Shown: piece by piece, positions 25,441 to 33,715 of the stretch
Numbering within the stretch: the stretch's first letter is position 1
Layout of the letters: every line of letters begins with the position of its first letter
Assembly (NCBI GenBank): GCA_002314455.1
Contig: DCFZ01000036.1
Span: 75,940-139,939 of the forward strand
Origin: Lentisphaeria bacterium UBA1791
GTDB lineage: Bacteria > Verrucomicrobiota > Lentisphaeria > Victivallales > Victivallaceae
Reading direction: 5' to 3'
DNA length: 64,000 nucleotides
The notes under the pieces: model-generated
Told to the model about the DNA's origin: nothing
The model's input: only the letters and a program-made list of their open reading frames with translations
Databases searched by the model: none
Translations under genes and position numbers: made by a program

Positions 25441-26325
25441 ATGGTTTTTGTCGCGCCCTTTGTGGTGCCCATTTTACTGTCGGCGGTCGCCCTCGGATTT
25501 TACGACATTTCCAAAAAAAGTTCCGTCAACGGCAATGCCGTGATGCCGACGCTTTTTCTCTCAACGCTTTCCGGCGCCGTTTGCTTTACGCTTCTTGCAT
25601 ACTGCAACGGCACGCTCAAGGATGCCGTTTTCTGCACGGGAACCGAATATTTTCTCCTCTGGATCAAGGCGATCCTCGTCGGCACGTCCTGGATCTGCAG
25701 TTACTACGCCTTGCACGAACTGCCGATCACGCTGGCGGCACCGATCCGCGCCAGTTCCCCCGTGTGGACGCTCATCGGCGCGATGATTCTCTATCACGAA
25801 TGCCCCACCTCCATCCAATTCATCGGCATGGCGCTGATCCTCGGCGGATATGTTTTCTTTACCATCTTCGGTAAAAAAGAGGGCTTCAAACCGACCAGTT
25901 TCGGTATGGTGATGATCCTCCTCGCCACGGTGCTCGGTTCCTGCTCGACGCTTTTCGACAAGTATCTGCTCGGCGTGCGGATGATCCCGCGCGACGTCGT
26001 CCAGCTCCACTTTTGCATCAACTCCGCGATCTACACCATGATCGCCATGTTCGTGCTGAAACGCCGCACCGACGCGCCGAAATTCAACTGGCGTTGGAGC
26101 ATCCCCGCGACCGGGATCCTCGTCGTGCTCTCGGACTTTTTCTACTTCCGGGCTGTCAGCACCCCTGACGCTTCCATCGCTGTACTCGCCATACTCCGCC
26201 GCTGCAACGTCTTGATTCCCTTCCTCTACGGATGTTGCTTCTGGCACGAAGTCAACCGCAGCAAAAAACTTGTCGCGCTCATCGTCATCCTCGCGGGCGC
26301 CGCACTGTTGGCGCTTTTTCAATAA
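25441..26325 (+). CDS. EamA/DMT-family transporter
   Basis: 294 residues and ten predicted transmembrane helices in two five-helix halves, the standard EamA layout. Family signatures include the end of each half: ILVGTSWICSYYALHELPITLAAPIRASSPVWTLIGA is the first EamA box (spread over about 80-115), and the second half has FLYGCCFWHEV. Members export or import amino acids, nucleobases or sugars across the inner membrane; the substrate cannot be read from sequence. Its ribosome site (AGG) is weak, consistent with coupling to the preceding lipoprotein gene. Confidence 0.88.
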   Translation: MVFVAPFVVPILLSAVALGFYDISKKSSVNGNAVMPTLFLSTLSGAVCFTLLAYCNGTLKDAVFCTGTEYFLLWIKAILVGTSWICSYYALHELPITLAAPIRASSPVWTLIGAMILYHECPTSIQFIGMALILGGYVFFTIFGKKEGFKPTSFGMVMILLATVLGSCSTLFDKYLLGVRMIPRDVVQLHFCINSAIYTMIAMFVLKRRTDAPKFNWRWSIPATGILVVLSDFFYFRAVSTPDASIAVLAILRRCNVLIPFLYGCCFWHEVNRSKKLVALIVILAGAALLALFQ

Positions 26326-26349
26326 TCCCCGCTTCAAGCAAACAAAAAA

Positions 26350-26378
26350 TTGATTTTTCAAACGAACTACGGTATATT
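26350..26378 (+). promoter_or_regulatory. Promoter of the LA_2272-like gene
   Basis: TTGATT (26350-26355), 17-bp spacer, TATATT (26373-26378), 38 bases before the ATG. Confidence 0.7.
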
Positions 26379-26416
26379 ATAAACCATAACCAACCGGTCA
26401 AAAAAAAGGAAATGCA

Positions 26417-26959
26417 ATGAAAAAGTTTTTTCTGGCAATGGCGCTTGTAATGACAACGGCGACGCTCTTTGCAGATCATGAACACCCCGTCGAACTGCAG
26501 AAAAAATACGGCATTTTCAAGGCGGAATGGACGCCGTTTCAGCTCTCGCTCTTTCCCGCTTCCCAAGGTCAGCTTTTCGTCGATACGGCAGACGTCTACG
26601 GCATCGCCATCAGCGTTTTCGCCATGGAACAGAAAAACTCCGTCTTTACAGTCGGTCTCACCAGCGGGCAGGACGAAAACACAGGACTTCTCGTCGAAGT
26701 CGTTTCGCTGATCAACAAAAACTACGGACTGGACATTTCCGCTCTCACCGGCTTCACCGGTCGCAACTACGGCGTCCAGATCGGTGCCATCAACATCGAA
26801 GCCGGCGGCTATCCCCGCAAGGAAGAATTGAAAGAGGGCGCAACCGGTCTCCAGATCGGCATCTACAACATCGGGCAAGGCTTCCAGATCGGCCTCCTGA
26901 ACTATAACCCCGATGCGTATTTTCTCTTTTTCCCGATCATCAACTTTCCGATCCCCTAA
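26417..26959 (+). CDS. Secreted LA_2272-type surface repeat protein
   Basis: 180 residues with a clear signal peptide (about residues 1-19, ending TLFADHEH). The C-terminal third has short repeated units of the kind GVQIGAINI, GLQIGIYNIG and GFQIGLLNYN, as in the LA_2272 family of surface repeat proteins first named in Leptospira and frequent in gut bacteria. These QIG repeats probably form a beta structure at the outer membrane. Function unknown. AAAAGGAA precedes the ATG. It is monocistronic, followed by a repeat block. Confidence 0.8.
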   Translation: MKKFFLAMALVMTTATLFADHEHPVELQKKYGIFKAEWTPFQLSLFPASQGQLFVDTADVYGIAISVFAMEQKNSVFTVGLTSGQDENTGLLVEVVSLINKNYGLDISALTGFTGRNYGVQIGAINIEAGGYPRKEELKEGATGLQIGIYNIGQGFQIGLLNYNPDAYFLFFPIINFPIP

Positions 26960-27220
26960 AAATGAACTGCGCACCCGGGTGCGGGTGCGCCCCGACCGCT
27001 TCGCGGATCGGCTTCGGTCGACTTCCTGGGGACCCCGCGCTATCGCGCTCCGTTCCTCGCTTCGCTCCGGTACTCGCGACTGCGCGTATGGTAGTGTTAA
27101 GTTTTGGTTAAATACCCCCTGCCCCCTAAAAGTCTCCTACGGCGCCGGATTGCGGCGCCGTCCCGACCGCGACTTGTCTGACTTGTCCGACTTGTCCGAC
27201 CAAATCGTCCGTTTCACGGC
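26960..27220. repeat. Intergenic repeat block 2, tail-to-tail junction
   Basis: No gene is visible. The block has a GC-rich module (about 26965-27090), the phrase tggtagtgttaagttttggtta (near 27089), a hairpin with arms ACGGCGCCG (27139-27147) and CGGCGCCGT (27153-27161), and three 9-bp gacttgtcc/t units (27171-27197). It has the same order and orientation as block 3 and is inverted relative to block 1. The terminator of the facing minus-strand gene comes directly after it. Confidence 0.85.
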
Positions 27221-27250
27221 AAAAAAAGAGCCGTTGCTTTTTGCAACGGC
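27221..27250 (-). terminator. Intrinsic terminator of the 27.3 kb secreted-protein gene
   Basis: Minus strand stem GCCGTTGC/GCAACGGC with a five-base loop, followed by CTC and seven T. It lies about 20 bases after the stop. Confidence 0.85.
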
Positions 27251-27270
27251 CCTCTGAGATAAACAACAGC

Positions 27271-27630
27271 TCAGTCTTTAAACGCCTTGTCGGCGTTGAT
27301 ATACCATCCGTCGTTGACCTTTTCCGCGCCATTGGTAACCTGCACCGTCATGAGAGCCTTGAAAATCTCAATCTGATCGGCGGGAATCTGCTGTTTGATA
27401 CCAGCGGAAAGCAACATAAATTGCGCCTTCGCATTGCCTTCAGCTTCCATTTCAGCACGGCTTTTCGCAGTGAGCGAATCCGAGAAGCACTCGAAATCGC
27501 CGCCAAACAACGCGTTGACAAAGCTTTCCGCCACCGCTTCTTTGCTGGAGTGATCCGCCTTTTTGGCGAAGCTGCTGACCGCGCCGAAAAACATCAACGC
27601 GACAATGAGGATCAGGTGTTTGAATTTCAT
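27271..27630 (-). CDS. Small secreted protein, DUF4878-like
   Basis: 119 residues from the ATG at 27630, which has AGGGA five bases upstream. The signal peptide spans about residues 1-22 (ending SSFA). The mature part SSKEAVAESFVNALFGGDFECF, with repeated small acidic segments and a final GAEKVNDGWYINADKAF, resembles DUF4878/lumazine-binding-like periplasmic domains of the cystatin-like NTF2 superfamily. The specific function is unknown. The predicted promoter lies about 150 bases upstream, giving a long leader. Confidence 0.75.
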   Translation of the reverse strand: MKFKHLILIVALMFFGAVSSFAKKADHSSKEAVAESFVNALFGGDFECFSDSLTAKSRAEMEAEGNAKAQFMLLSAGIKQQIPADQIEIFKALMTVQVTNGAEKVNDGWYINADKAFKD

Positions 27631-27788
27631 ACTTTTCCCTTTCTTTTCTTTTTCTTGCACGGCGTTTGCCGTACCACAATTGATCGTTGCTCCGTCATCA
27701 AAAACTTCCCGTCAATAAAAGTTTCCGTCGGAACGATTTCCGAAAGGGACGGCACCTTTGTCTTGGCGTTTTCTAATGCGACAAGTTC

Positions 27789-27817
27789 AATATAGCCGTG
27801 CAATTTTTAAATGTCAA
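27789..27817 (-). promoter_or_regulatory. Promoter of the 27.3 kb secreted-protein gene
   Basis: Minus strand consensus TTGACA (27817-27812), 17-bp spacer, TATATT (27794-27789). The start codon is about 150 bases downstream, an unusually long leader for this window. Confidence 0.65.
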
Positions 27818-27868
27818 GCCACCTTTCATAAATAAAAAAAGATTTTCTCAAATTTTGTTTTCAAGCAC

Positions 27869-27900
27869 AAAAAAAAATCCCGCTTTCCGCAGGCGCGGGA
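27869..27900 (-). terminator. Intrinsic terminator of the acetylxylan esterase gene
   Basis: Minus strand stem TCCCGC/GCGGGA with an 11-base loop followed by nine T, 25 bases after the stop. Confidence 0.8.
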
Positions 27901-27924
27901 AACGGGAAAACTCAAACGGAAAAT

Positions 27925-29670
27925 TTATTTCATCTCGTTTCCTTCAACGACAAAGATTTCCGGATTTTCCGGCACCTTGCTGTGGTTGGAATTTTGATAC
28001 CATTTGATCGATTTCGGGCAAGCGAGATTATAATACATCCGCGCAATGCCCGACGGGGGACAGGTGTAATCGCCCAATCCCGCACGGCTGACGTCGACGC
28101 GGCAAGCAATGCGTTTCGCGTGGTTGGCGGCGTCGAAATACCCCAAGGCAGGCGTGTATTCCCTGATGCCCCAATCCGGCGCCATCAAGCCGAGCGTACG
28201 ACCGCCGATATTGCAATTCCACGGCACCTCGACGCTGCACTGCGAAACGCGCGGCTCAAGCGCCGCCATCCACAGCGACTGCAAGCCCCCCTGACTGCCG
28301 CCGACCACCTCGAGGTCGACGCCGTTCCACTCGGGGCGGCTGACGAGGTATTGCGTCGCCCGCAAATCGCGCAACACCATATTGAGGAAATAGCACTTTT
28401 CCGGCGTCTCGTTGCCGGTAAGCGCATAGTTTTTACGTTCGGCAAAGAATTGGACGTATTCTTCCCGGGTCGCTTTCAGCGGCGCGCCGTGCGCGTTGAC
28501 GAAAAAGACCATCTTGCCCGCTTTGCGGCGGTGTGCCCCCGGAATGGCGGGAAAGCCGATACCGTAACCGTCGAAGTGCACTTCCGCCTTAAGCGTTTTT
28601 TCCGCCGCGCCATTGGGCATAATCAGAAATCCCGTCGCGGGACGGTTGCCGGCGCAATTGATCTCGATGGCATAGGTCGTAAACTCGGCATCGCTGTGGG
28701 AATCGATCTTTTGCACGGTGGCAACCATCGGAACGGCTTCAAGTCGCGCTTTTTGCGCCGTCCAGAACGCGTCGAAGTCCGCCGGTTCGGGGCACGCCGG
28801 AATACGGTCGATTTCCGCCCCCGCGCCGCCGTCGAAGTGCGCCTGATACGCCCTGCCGGCGGCGTCAACGCTCTGCAGAAGTTCGCCTTTGTCATCGACA
28901 AGGTCGCAGGTCAAACGGCAGAAGCCGGGGCGGTCCAGCGTCGTCTGCAGTGTAAAAGAGTTCGTTTTTTCGGTAAGTTGAAATTCCCCCGAAGTCGATT
29001 TGCCGTCGTCGCCGCGCAAGCAATAGCGGATTTTCCCCGCAGTCAACGGCTTGCCGTCACACCGGGGCGCCAGGCGGAACGTGATCGTTTCTCCGCAGCG
29101 GTAGGCGATCGCCGGTTTGTCGCAGGCAATGCCGATCTCAAGTTTACCCTTGAGCGCGGAAACGTCGGTCGGCAACAGCCGCCGGAAACTTCCTTCCGGA
29201 AGCATTTTTCCCTCTTCCGGAGCATAATTTTTATCGGTCGTCAGCAAAATGGCGTCGATGCGCGCGTTGGCGGCGTCGGCAAAAAGTTCCACCTTGTGTT
29301 CCCCTTTGGCGACGATCAACGGGCGTTTGCTTTTGCTCCAGATCCACGCGGGGGTGTCGAGCGTCGTCTTTTCGTCGCCGACGGAAGAAGCCTTGCGTCC
29401 GTCGATCGCGACCGTCGCACGCCGCCAGCTTTCGCTGAAGCTCATATTGCGCACCCAGACGTAATAGGTGCCGGGCGTTTCAAAGCAAAAGTGTCCCGAT
29501 GCGACCGCATTTTTTTCCCTCGCTTCAACAAAAGTCCGCTGCGATGCCGCCCCCGCCGTGCCGAGTTGCCACTTGCCGGGAGTCGGCAAGGATTCCGCCT
29601 CAATCAGCAAATTTTCGCCCTGAAGCCCCCCAATGCACAGCATCGCCAAAAGAAAAAGAAATCGTTTCAT
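27925..29670 (-). CDS. Secreted acetylxylan esterase with N-terminal carbohydrate-binding-like module
   Basis: 581 residues from the ATG at 29670, preceded by GGAGG. Signal peptide about 1-18. Residues about 20-148 form a beta-sandwich module (IEAESLPTPGKW, GTYYVWVRNMSFSESWRR, ARIDAILLTTD) that is clearly related to the separate secreted protein at 57.1 kb. After a middle region, residues about 290-575 are an acetylxylan-esterase (AXE1/CE7-like) alpha/beta hydrolase with nucleophile Ser459 in GGSQGG, Asp534 in GLGDYTCPPSG and His563 in NHS. It would remove acetyl groups from plant glycans outside the cytoplasm. It is monocistronic with its own promoter and terminator. Confidence 0.9.
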   Translation of the reverse strand: MKRFLFLLAMLCIGGLQGENLLIEAESLPTPGKWQLGTAGAASQRTFVEAREKNAVASGHFCFETPGTYYVWVRNMSFSESWRRATVAIDGRKASSVGDEKTTLDTPAWIWSKSKRPLIVAKGEHKVELFADAANARIDAILLTTDKNYAPEEGKMLPEGSFRRLLPTDVSALKGKLEIGIACDKPAIAYRCGETITFRLAPRCDGKPLTAGKIRYCLRGDDGKSTSGEFQLTEKTNSFTLQTTLDRPGFCRLTCDLVDDKGELLQSVDAAGRAYQAHFDGGAGAEIDRIPACPEPADFDAFWTAQKARLEAVPMVATVQKIDSHSDAEFTTYAIEINCAGNRPATGFLIMPNGAAEKTLKAEVHFDGYGIGFPAIPGAHRRKAGKMVFFVNAHGAPLKATREEYVQFFAERKNYALTGNETPEKCYFLNMVLRDLRATQYLVSRPEWNGVDLEVVGGSQGGLQSLWMAALEPRVSQCSVEVPWNCNIGGRTLGLMAPDWGIREYTPALGYFDAANHAKRIACRVDVSRAGLGDYTCPPSGIARMYYNLACPKSIKWYQNSNHSKVPENPEIFVVEGNEMK

Positions 29671-29692
29671 AAAACCGCCTCCATGGTCACTT

Positions 29693-29721
29693 ACTATACC
29701 ATCGTTTACGGCGATTGCCAA
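29693..29721 (-). promoter_or_regulatory. Promoter of the acetylxylan esterase gene
   Basis: Minus strand TTGGCA (29721-29716), 17-bp spacer, TATAGT (29698-29693), 23 bases before the start codon. Confidence 0.7.
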
Positions 29722-29781
29722 GCTATTTTTGTGCTACGAATGATAAAATCGTGCCGTTTTTACGGCGCGCTATTTTCGTAC

Positions 29782-29811
29782 AAAAAAAAAGAGAGCGATG
29801 AAGTATCGCTC
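29782..29811 (-). terminator. Intrinsic terminator after the AsmA-like gene
   Basis: Minus strand stem GAGCGAT/ATCGCTC with a five-base loop, then CTC and nine T, about 22 bases after the stop. It ends the topA operon. Confidence 0.85.
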
Positions 29812-29832
29812 CCTCGTGTAATTGCGCTTGTC

Positions 29833-30981
29833 TTATTGATTCTGCGGCGCCGGCATCGTCTCTTTTCGCAATTCATCCTGCGCTTGAGAAACCTTGCTGC
29901 CTGAATTGTTGATAAAGGCGTTGACTTGCTCCATCAGTTTGAGCGCCATCTTTTCCTTGCCGTACGGTTTCTTTTTGCCGAGAGCTTTCAACTCGAGCTT
30001 GCCGAGCGGGACGCGTTTGGAAACGCCGTTGTTCGAGATGACCAGCGTCATATTTTGAATACAGAATTCGTCGATCTCGATGCGTTCATCGCCGTCGGAA
30101 GGCGACGAAAGTTTTTTCTGCGCCTGATGAGCGACGACTTCCGCCGCAATCTCTTTCATATTGTTGCGCTGATCGGCAAGCGTTTCCATATTGAAGCTGA
30201 AAGTACCGATATCAATGCTTTTGATCCGGTAATGCTTGTGCGGCAAGCCCGTCATATCCAGCTCGACGCTGAGATTGTTGATGTGGATAAAATCTTTTTC
30301 CGTAAATCCCGCCGGATTGCGGATCGCGATCTCCGAGACGTTGAATTTGCCGGAATAGTGGAGCAGAATTTGCGCCGCAAGCTCATCGCGGGTCAACGCT
30401 TTTTCCGCGCCGATGTCGCACATTTCAATGTCGTCAATCTTGACGATCGATTCCTGATTGTTGATCAGAAGCACCACCCTGGCGTCGGAAACGTGCAACT
30501 TTTTCACCCGGTAGCGGCATTCGCCATCCTCTTTCGACGACTCCTGAATCTTGCGGTAGATATTTTCCTTGATGACGGAAAGATTGTCGCGACCATCAGC
30601 GAGCTGTTCGTAAAAGAGCGTAAGTCCGCTGATATTGAGCTCCTCAATCTCTTTTTCCTCTTTCCACAAAGAGGCAAACGTTACATCGATTGCCGCGGTT
30701 TGGATAAAGAGTGCGGGACGGGACGAAAAGCCTTTCGGATTGGCGATCGACAAATTTTCAAGATCCAGCCGGCTCTGCTCCGGCGAACAATGGATCGTTT
30801 CAATCGTGACCTTGGTCCCGCAATAACCGGCGAGCTTGGGCACCAAAATCATGCGGGCGATCCAATCGCTCGAAAAATAGAGGATCGTACAGGCCAAAAG
30901 CAGGATCGCAACGGTCGCAAGAGTCCAATACCCGGCACGTCGCCACCACGCCTTTTTGGGGAGTGCAGGCTTATTTTCCAT
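29833..30981 (-). CDS. AsmA-like membrane-anchored protein
   Basis: 382 residues from the ATG at 30981, which lies inside the last codons of topA (11-base overlap) with GAGGTG upstream. One transmembrane segment (about residues 18-38) is followed by a long periplasmic region starting PKLAGYCGTKVTIETIHCSPEQSRLDLENLSIANPKGF, which is the typical start of AsmA/DUF748-like lipid-bridge proteins (quoted as two pieces: ends of strand one and two near 48-85). Repeated IDVTFASL and NNLSVELDM strands follow. It may help move or shield lipids between membranes. Coupling to topA is unusual. Confidence 0.7.
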   Translation of the reverse strand: MENKPALPKKAWWRRAGYWTLATVAILLLACTILYFSSDWIARMILVPKLAGYCGTKVTIETIHCSPEQSRLDLENLSIANPKGFSSRPALFIQTAAIDVTFASLWKEEKEIEELNISGLTLFYEQLADGRDNLSVIKENIYRKIQESSKEDGECRYRVKKLHVSDARVVLLINNQESIVKIDDIEMCDIGAEKALTRDELAAQILLHYSGKFNVSEIAIRNPAGFTEKDFIHINNLSVELDMTGLPHKHYRIKSIDIGTFSFNMETLADQRNNMKEIAAEVVAHQAQKKLSSPSDGDERIEIDEFCIQNMTLVISNNGVSKRVPLGKLELKALGKKKPYGKEKMALKLMEQVNAFINNSGSKVSQAQDELRKETMPAPQNQ

Positions 30982-33478
30982 TTTGCACCTCGTATTTGGC
31001 AGCAAGTTTGTTGAGCGCGGCAAGTTGCTTGTCGCTCAACGCCTTGCCGGAAGTATACTGTTTTTTCAGCGACTCGAAAAATTTCCTGTCGTCAAAAACG
31101 AAACGTCCGCGCCGCGTCGGAGCGGCGAATTCAACTTTCTCCAGTGCAGCAAAAATCGATGCGATTTCCGCCGGATCGACAACGGGAGCAGCCGGCGCCG
31201 CTTCCGGAGCCGGAGCCTCCGCCACGCCGAGCATATTCAAGACCGCTTCCGCATCGGTGAGAGAAGAAGCGTATTTCTTTGCCATTTTGCCGAGCGCGGC
31301 GCGCTGTTTTTCCGACAGTTCACGACCGCCGAGCGCCTGTTTCTTCAACGACGTGAAAAACTTTTTGTCGTCGTACGAAATTCGTCCGCGCGTTTCCGGC
31401 GCGGCGAATTCGACTTTGTCAAAGGCGGCAAAAATTTTCTGATAATCAAGCGACGGCATCTGCTGACGGGCTTCCGCTTTGGCGTTGCGCGCCGCCGTCG
31501 CCTGTTGCAGGATCTCCTGATCGCCTTGCGGCAATTGGGCGATCTCGTCGTCGGAAATCTGTTCGCGGTAACGCGCGATCAACGCGAGCAGCGCCTGATG
31601 CTGGCGGGCGCTGATCTTGCCGCTCTTGACGAATTTGCTCTCGACCGATTCAAAGAATTTCTTGTCGTCGTAAACTTTGCCGACCGCTTTTTCCGGCGCG
31701 GCAAAGGTGACTTTTTTCAAAAGACCGATCAGCGTTTGAGAATTTTCCGCCGGCGGCGCGTCGTATTCGCTCGCCGCCTTAATCCACGGCATCAGCCGTT
31801 CGTAGAACTCGTGCATCATCTCAATCCAGCCGCGTTTGCCCTCTTCGATCTCGTCGAGCTGCTTTTCCATATTGGCGGTAAAGCCGATGTCGAAAAGTTC
31901 CGGCAACCGCGCAACGAGGAAGTCGTTGACCGAAAAGCCGAGTTCGCTCGGGATCAGTTTGCCCTGTTCGCGCTTGACATATTCGCGGTCTTGGATCGTC
32001 CGCAAAATCGTCGCATAAGTCGACGGACGGCCGATGCCGTTTTCCTCGAGCGCCTTGATCAGCGCGGCTTCGCTGTAACGCGGCGGGGGTTCCGTGAATT
32101 TCTGCGCGGGCTCGAGCTTTTCGAGCGTCAGATTTTCCCCCTGCACAAAGGCGCCGATCAGCGCCGCCTGCCGCGCATCGTTTTCATCTTTGGCGGTGTC
32201 GTTGAAAAGCACCGTATACCCGGGGAAGGTCGTCACCGTCGCCACCGCGCGGAAGCGGTAACTGCGGCGATCAGCGCCGACGCTTTCGACGTCGAGCGTA
32301 TGCTGATTTTGCACCGCGCAATCCATCTGACTGGCGACGAAGCGTTTCCAGATCAGCGTGTAAAGTTTCAACTGCTGGGGATCGAGGTACGAGGCGATCG
32401 ATTCCGGCGTGCGGCGCACATCAGTCGGACGGATCGCTTCGTGCGCTTCCTGCGCCGCCGCCTTGTTCTTATAATAGTTGAACTTTTCCGGCAGATATTC
32501 CTTGCCGTAATTTTCTTCAATGAATTTCGCCGCCGATTGTTGCGATTCGCGCGAAAGCGTCACCGAGTCCGTACGCATATAGGTGATGAGACCGACCGAA
32601 CCGCCGTTGCCGAGATCGACGCCTTCGTACAACTGCTGGGCGTAGCGCATCGTGCTCGACGCGCTGAAGTGAAGCGCCGTATTGGCGGACTGTTGCAAGG
32701 TGCTCGTCGTAAACGGCGGCGGCGCGTGCCGCTTCTTTTCCTGCGTCGTAACCGTCTCGACGCGGTGAAGCGAAGCGTTTTCAACGGCGTGTTTCAACGC
32801 CATCGCCTGCTTTTCGTCGGCGACCGTGAAATCCTTGCCGTCGATCTTAAAGAGCCGCGCGGCAAGCTTTTCCTTGCCGATACGCATAAAGAGCGCGGAA
32901 AAAGCCCAGTATTCCTCGGGCACAAATGCCTGGATCTCGCGTTCACGCTCGACGACCAGACGCAACGCCGCCGACTGCACGCGCCCCGCACTGCGCCCCT
33001 TTTCCAGCTTGCGCCACAACAGGGGACTTACCTTATAGCCGACGATGCGGTCAAGCACCCGGCGCGCCTGCTGCGCATCGACTAAATTGAGGTCGATCTC
33101 GCCGGTATTGGCGAGCGCATTTTCAATGGCGTTGCGGGTGATTTCGTGAAAGGTAACCCGGTAAAACGGCACATCGCAGACCGGCGCCAGCACGCTTTGC
33201 AAGTGCCAGGCGATCGCTTCCCCCTCGCGGTCAGGGTCGGGGGCAAGATAGATGCTGTCCGCCTTTTTCGCGGCGGTTTTGAGCGTCTTCACCACCTGAC
33301 GACTGCGCGGCGTTTCGACGTACTGCGGCTCAAAGTCGTGCTCGACGTCGACGCCGAGGTCGTGCTCCGGCAGATCCCGGATATGCCCCATCGAGGCGAT
33401 GATGTCAAATTGTTTGCCGAGCATGCGGCTGATAGTCCTCGCCTTGGTCGGGGACTCGACGATCAGAAGTTTCGACAT
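30971..33478 (-). CDS. topA: DNA topoisomerase I with three C-terminal repeats in place of zinc fingers
   Basis: 835 residues. Type IA topoisomerase that relaxes negative supercoils. The Toprim domain (about 1-145) has Glu8 in IVESPTKA and the acidic DPDREGEAIAWHL (81-93); the catalytic Tyr300 is in GLITYMRTDS. The core ends near residue 575. Instead of the usual Cys4 zinc ribbons, three related segments follow at about 583-642, 682-741 and 775-835, each with VEFAAP, YDDKKFFESLKKQ and LSxKQxAALxKLAxKY, joined by Ala-rich linkers. The AsmA-like gene overlaps its end. Confidence 0.95.
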   Translation of the reverse strand: MSKLLIVESPTKARTISRMLGKQFDIIASMGHIRDLPEHDLGVDVEHDFEPQYVETPRSRQVVKTLKTAAKKADSIYLAPDPDREGEAIAWHLQSVLAPVCDVPFYRVTFHEITRNAIENALANTGEIDLNLVDAQQARRVLDRIVGYKVSPLLWRKLEKGRSAGRVQSAALRLVVEREREIQAFVPEEYWAFSALFMRIGKEKLAARLFKIDGKDFTVADEKQAMALKHAVENASLHRVETVTTQEKKRHAPPPFTTSTLQQSANTALHFSASSTMRYAQQLYEGVDLGNGGSVGLITYMRTDSVTLSRESQQSAAKFIEENYGKEYLPEKFNYYKNKAAAQEAHEAIRPTDVRRTPESIASYLDPQQLKLYTLIWKRFVASQMDCAVQNQHTLDVESVGADRRSYRFRAVATVTTFPGYTVLFNDTAKDENDARQAALIGAFVQGENLTLEKLEPAQKFTEPPPRYSEAALIKALEENGIGRPSTYATILRTIQDREYVKREQGKLIPSELGFSVNDFLVARLPELFDIGFTANMEKQLDEIEEGKRGWIEMMHEFYERLMPWIKAASEYDAPPAENSQTLIGLLKKVTFAAPEKAVGKVYDDKKFFESVESKFVKSGKISARQHQALLALIARYREQISDDEIAQLPQGDQEILQQATAARNAKAEARQQMPSLDYQKIFAAFDKVEFAAPETRGRISYDDKKFFTSLKKQALGGRELSEKQRAALGKMAKKYASSLTDAEAVLNMLGVAEAPAPEAAPAAPVVDPAEIASIFAALEKVEFAAPTRRGRFVFDDRKFFESLKKQYTSGKALSDKQLAALNKLAAKYEVQNGK

Positions 33479-33538
33479 ATTTTCACCAACTTTCTGTTGT
33501 ATATATTACAGGCGCTCTTACGCGGGCGCGCACCTATC

Positions 33539-33568
33539 CACATATACGCATGTGTGCATATGTGCATA
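33539..33568. other. 30-bp alternating pyrimidine-purine tract
   Basis: Every base from 33539 to 33568 alternates pyrimidine and purine (ca/ta/cg/tg steps), a pattern that favours Z-DNA under negative supercoiling. It lies 60 bp upstream of topA in the divergent topA/lipoprotein spacer. Confidence 0.6.
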
Positions 33569-33642
33569 AAATTACTAATACCCCCAAGCCGGGCTCCTTG
33601 CAAGCGTTTTTGCAAAAATTTTCAAAAAAACTGCTTTTTTCA

Positions 33643-33671
33643 TTGGCGTAAACGCTTCCACGCTGTATATT
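33643..33671 (+). promoter_or_regulatory. Promoter of the LolA-like lipoprotein gene
   Basis: TTGGCG (33643-33648), 17-bp spacer, TATATT (33666-33671), 44 bases before the ATG; AGAGGAG is the ribosome site. Confidence 0.7.
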
Positions 33672-33715
33672 AAAAAGGAAGAAAAGCAACCCCACCAAGA
33701 GGAGATTCCCAACCG

